Assembly (NCBI RefSeq): GCF_017982655.1
Contig: NZ_JABXYX010000030.1
Coordinates: 1-64,000 of the forward strand
Direction: 5' to 3'
Length of the DNA stretch: 64,000 bases
From: Brasilonema sp. CT11
Lineage (GTDB): Bacteria > Cyanobacteriota > Cyanobacteriia > Cyanobacteriales > Nostocaceae
The translations under genes and the position numbers were made by a program. Positions 63,152 through 64,000 of this stretch are shown piece by piece. How positions within the stretch are numbered: position 1 is the stretch's first letter; every line of letters starts with the position of its first letter. Below the pieces are notes generated by a model, which did no database searches, was not told where the DNA came from, and saw only the letters and a program-made list of their open reading frames with translations.

Positions 63152-63658
63152 TCGTCGCCTCCGGGCACAAATTATCAGTCTTAGTTTCTGCCTCTATTGT
63201 GCTCATAAATATTTTTGTAAAGTTGTTACAATTTTTATTTTTTGGAAAAGTCAAGATGTAGTTAAATTTACTCTTCACAGGCGTTTTTTTTTACTGACAA
63301 ATTGTTAGTGAGACTCTTTTAAATAAAACTAGAATTATATCAATCAAAATTTCATTTTAGTCAATTACTTTCATGACAAATTATGATCAAAATTAACTTC
63401 GTGTTAACTAGTTTGTAACAAGAGGCATAGATTTTGCAACCGTTGTGTTTAATATAGCAATCCTATTTGATTTGTGAAAATTGAAGATATATAGCCGTTG
63501 CCAGGTAGATTAGGACATGAACTAATGAGAAAATACGGACATCACGAAATTTTCAACCCTGTTCCCTGTTCCCTGTTCCCTGTTCCCTGTAATAATTAAT
63601 CAACCGGACTTGATATTATAAGAAAGCCCATAGGGCATTGACTTGTCAGTTCCTTTGG
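63152..63658. promoter_or_regulatory. Upstream region of the flavodiiron gene with heptamer repeats
   Basis: 507 bp without a gene. CCCTGTT is repeated nearly five times at 63557-63590, a short tandem repeat typical of heterocystous cyanobacteria. The part at 63230-63480 is AT-rich and should hold the promoter of the minus-strand flavodiiron gene. No confident NtcA or sigma boxes could be fixed. Confidence 0.5.
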
Positions 63659-64000
63659 TTATTTCTTTTCCAAAAAATAAAAAATATGATGAGCCATTTC
63701 TAATTTGGAACAAGGAGGAATTTCTATTCTTTGTCCTTGCTTATCCAAAAATATGGCTCGATTATTATCACTTCCAAAACCGCTATCCGGTTCATCGATA
63801 GGGTTAGCAATAATCGCATCCAGATTTTTACTGTGCAATTTCTCTAGTGCTGGTGTGACAATATCTCCTGTCTGTGCTGCAAAGCCAATTAATTGTTGAT
63901 GTGGTTGTTTGAGACGTGCCAATTCTCCAACAATATCTGGTACTGGTTCCAAAGGTAAAGCTTGGGGAAGCAATTTTTTTGGCAACTTTTGTTGACTGTA
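63659..64000 (-). CDS. coaBC: CoaBC, phosphopantothenate synthase part (5' end beyond window)
   Basis: C-terminal 113 residues of the bifunctional enzyme that joins cysteine to phosphopantothenate and decarboxylates the product in coenzyme A synthesis. IGFAAQTGDIVTPALEKLHS, KNLDAIIANPI and GFGSDNNRAIFLDKQG are the CoaB substrate and dimer loops. The frame runs through the right edge without a start. It is a core chromosomal gene, which places this end of the window outside the element. Confidence 0.88.
   Translation of the reverse strand, partial: YSQQKLPKKLLPQALPLEPVPDIVGELARLKQPHQQLIGFAAQTGDIVTPALEKLHSKNLDAIIANPIDEPDSGFGSDNNRAIFLDKQGQRIEIPPCSKLEMAHHIFYFLEKK

Overview
The window looks like a heterocyst-forming cyanobacterium of the Nostocales type. 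Octameric GCGATCGC sites are scattered throughout, short tandem repeats typical of filamentous cyanobacteria occur (for example 63557-63590), and there is a Mo-nitrogenase C-terminal-domain protein (14079-14333), a cyanobacterial-class flavodiiron gene and an XisF-type serine recombinase. No rRNA, tRNA or CRISPR array was seen. Most of the window reads like a large mobile or plasmid-like accessory region with many small unknown genes, relics of IS elements, decayed genes and short palindromic repeats.

Layout. 1-2192: left-truncated NB-ARC/TPR protein with almost identical 126-bp repeats. 2268-15000: small genes of element or phage character, including a DGQHR (DndB-like) protein, a C5 cytosine methyltransferase, an AlkB-like dioxygenase, an ASCH-like protein and a 768-residue unknown protein. 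15200-19200: a duplicated small gene, an FAD monooxygenase, and a chimeric relic of a histidine kinase and acetate kinase with a 91-bp MITE inserted in it. 19500-23640: a compact plus-strand cluster of small soluble and membrane proteins, including a strong candidate for programmed -1 frameshifting at 20467. 23940-29860: acyl-CoA ligase, a SNF2/RapA helicase and its partner gene separated by an inserted four-helix-bundle gene, and a secreted TPR protein. 30050-38284: RecD2 helicase, IscB with its omegaRNA, and a primase/helicase replication protein that carries iteron-like repeats.

39150-61217: a 22-kb island bracketed by directly repeated 250-bp sequences that contain the 3' end of a serine recombinase gene. 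Its core is a complete insecticidal-type Tc (ABC) toxin locus: a TcB-TcC fusion of about 2500 residues ending in a Tox-REase-5-like domain, then a 3152-residue TcA. A decayed toxin-antitoxin pair lies between them and a broken ISAs1-type transposase lies upstream.

61128-63151: an XisF-like serine recombinase lies directly against a flavodiiron gene that stops after about 127 normal residues. I read position about 62760 as the right border of an interruption element of the kind excised during heterocyst differentiation. The other half of the flavodiiron gene is not in the window, so the element would run leftward beyond position 1 and could include everything else described here, including the Tc toxin. 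63659-64000: the C-terminal end of CoaBC, a core chromosomal gene outside the element.
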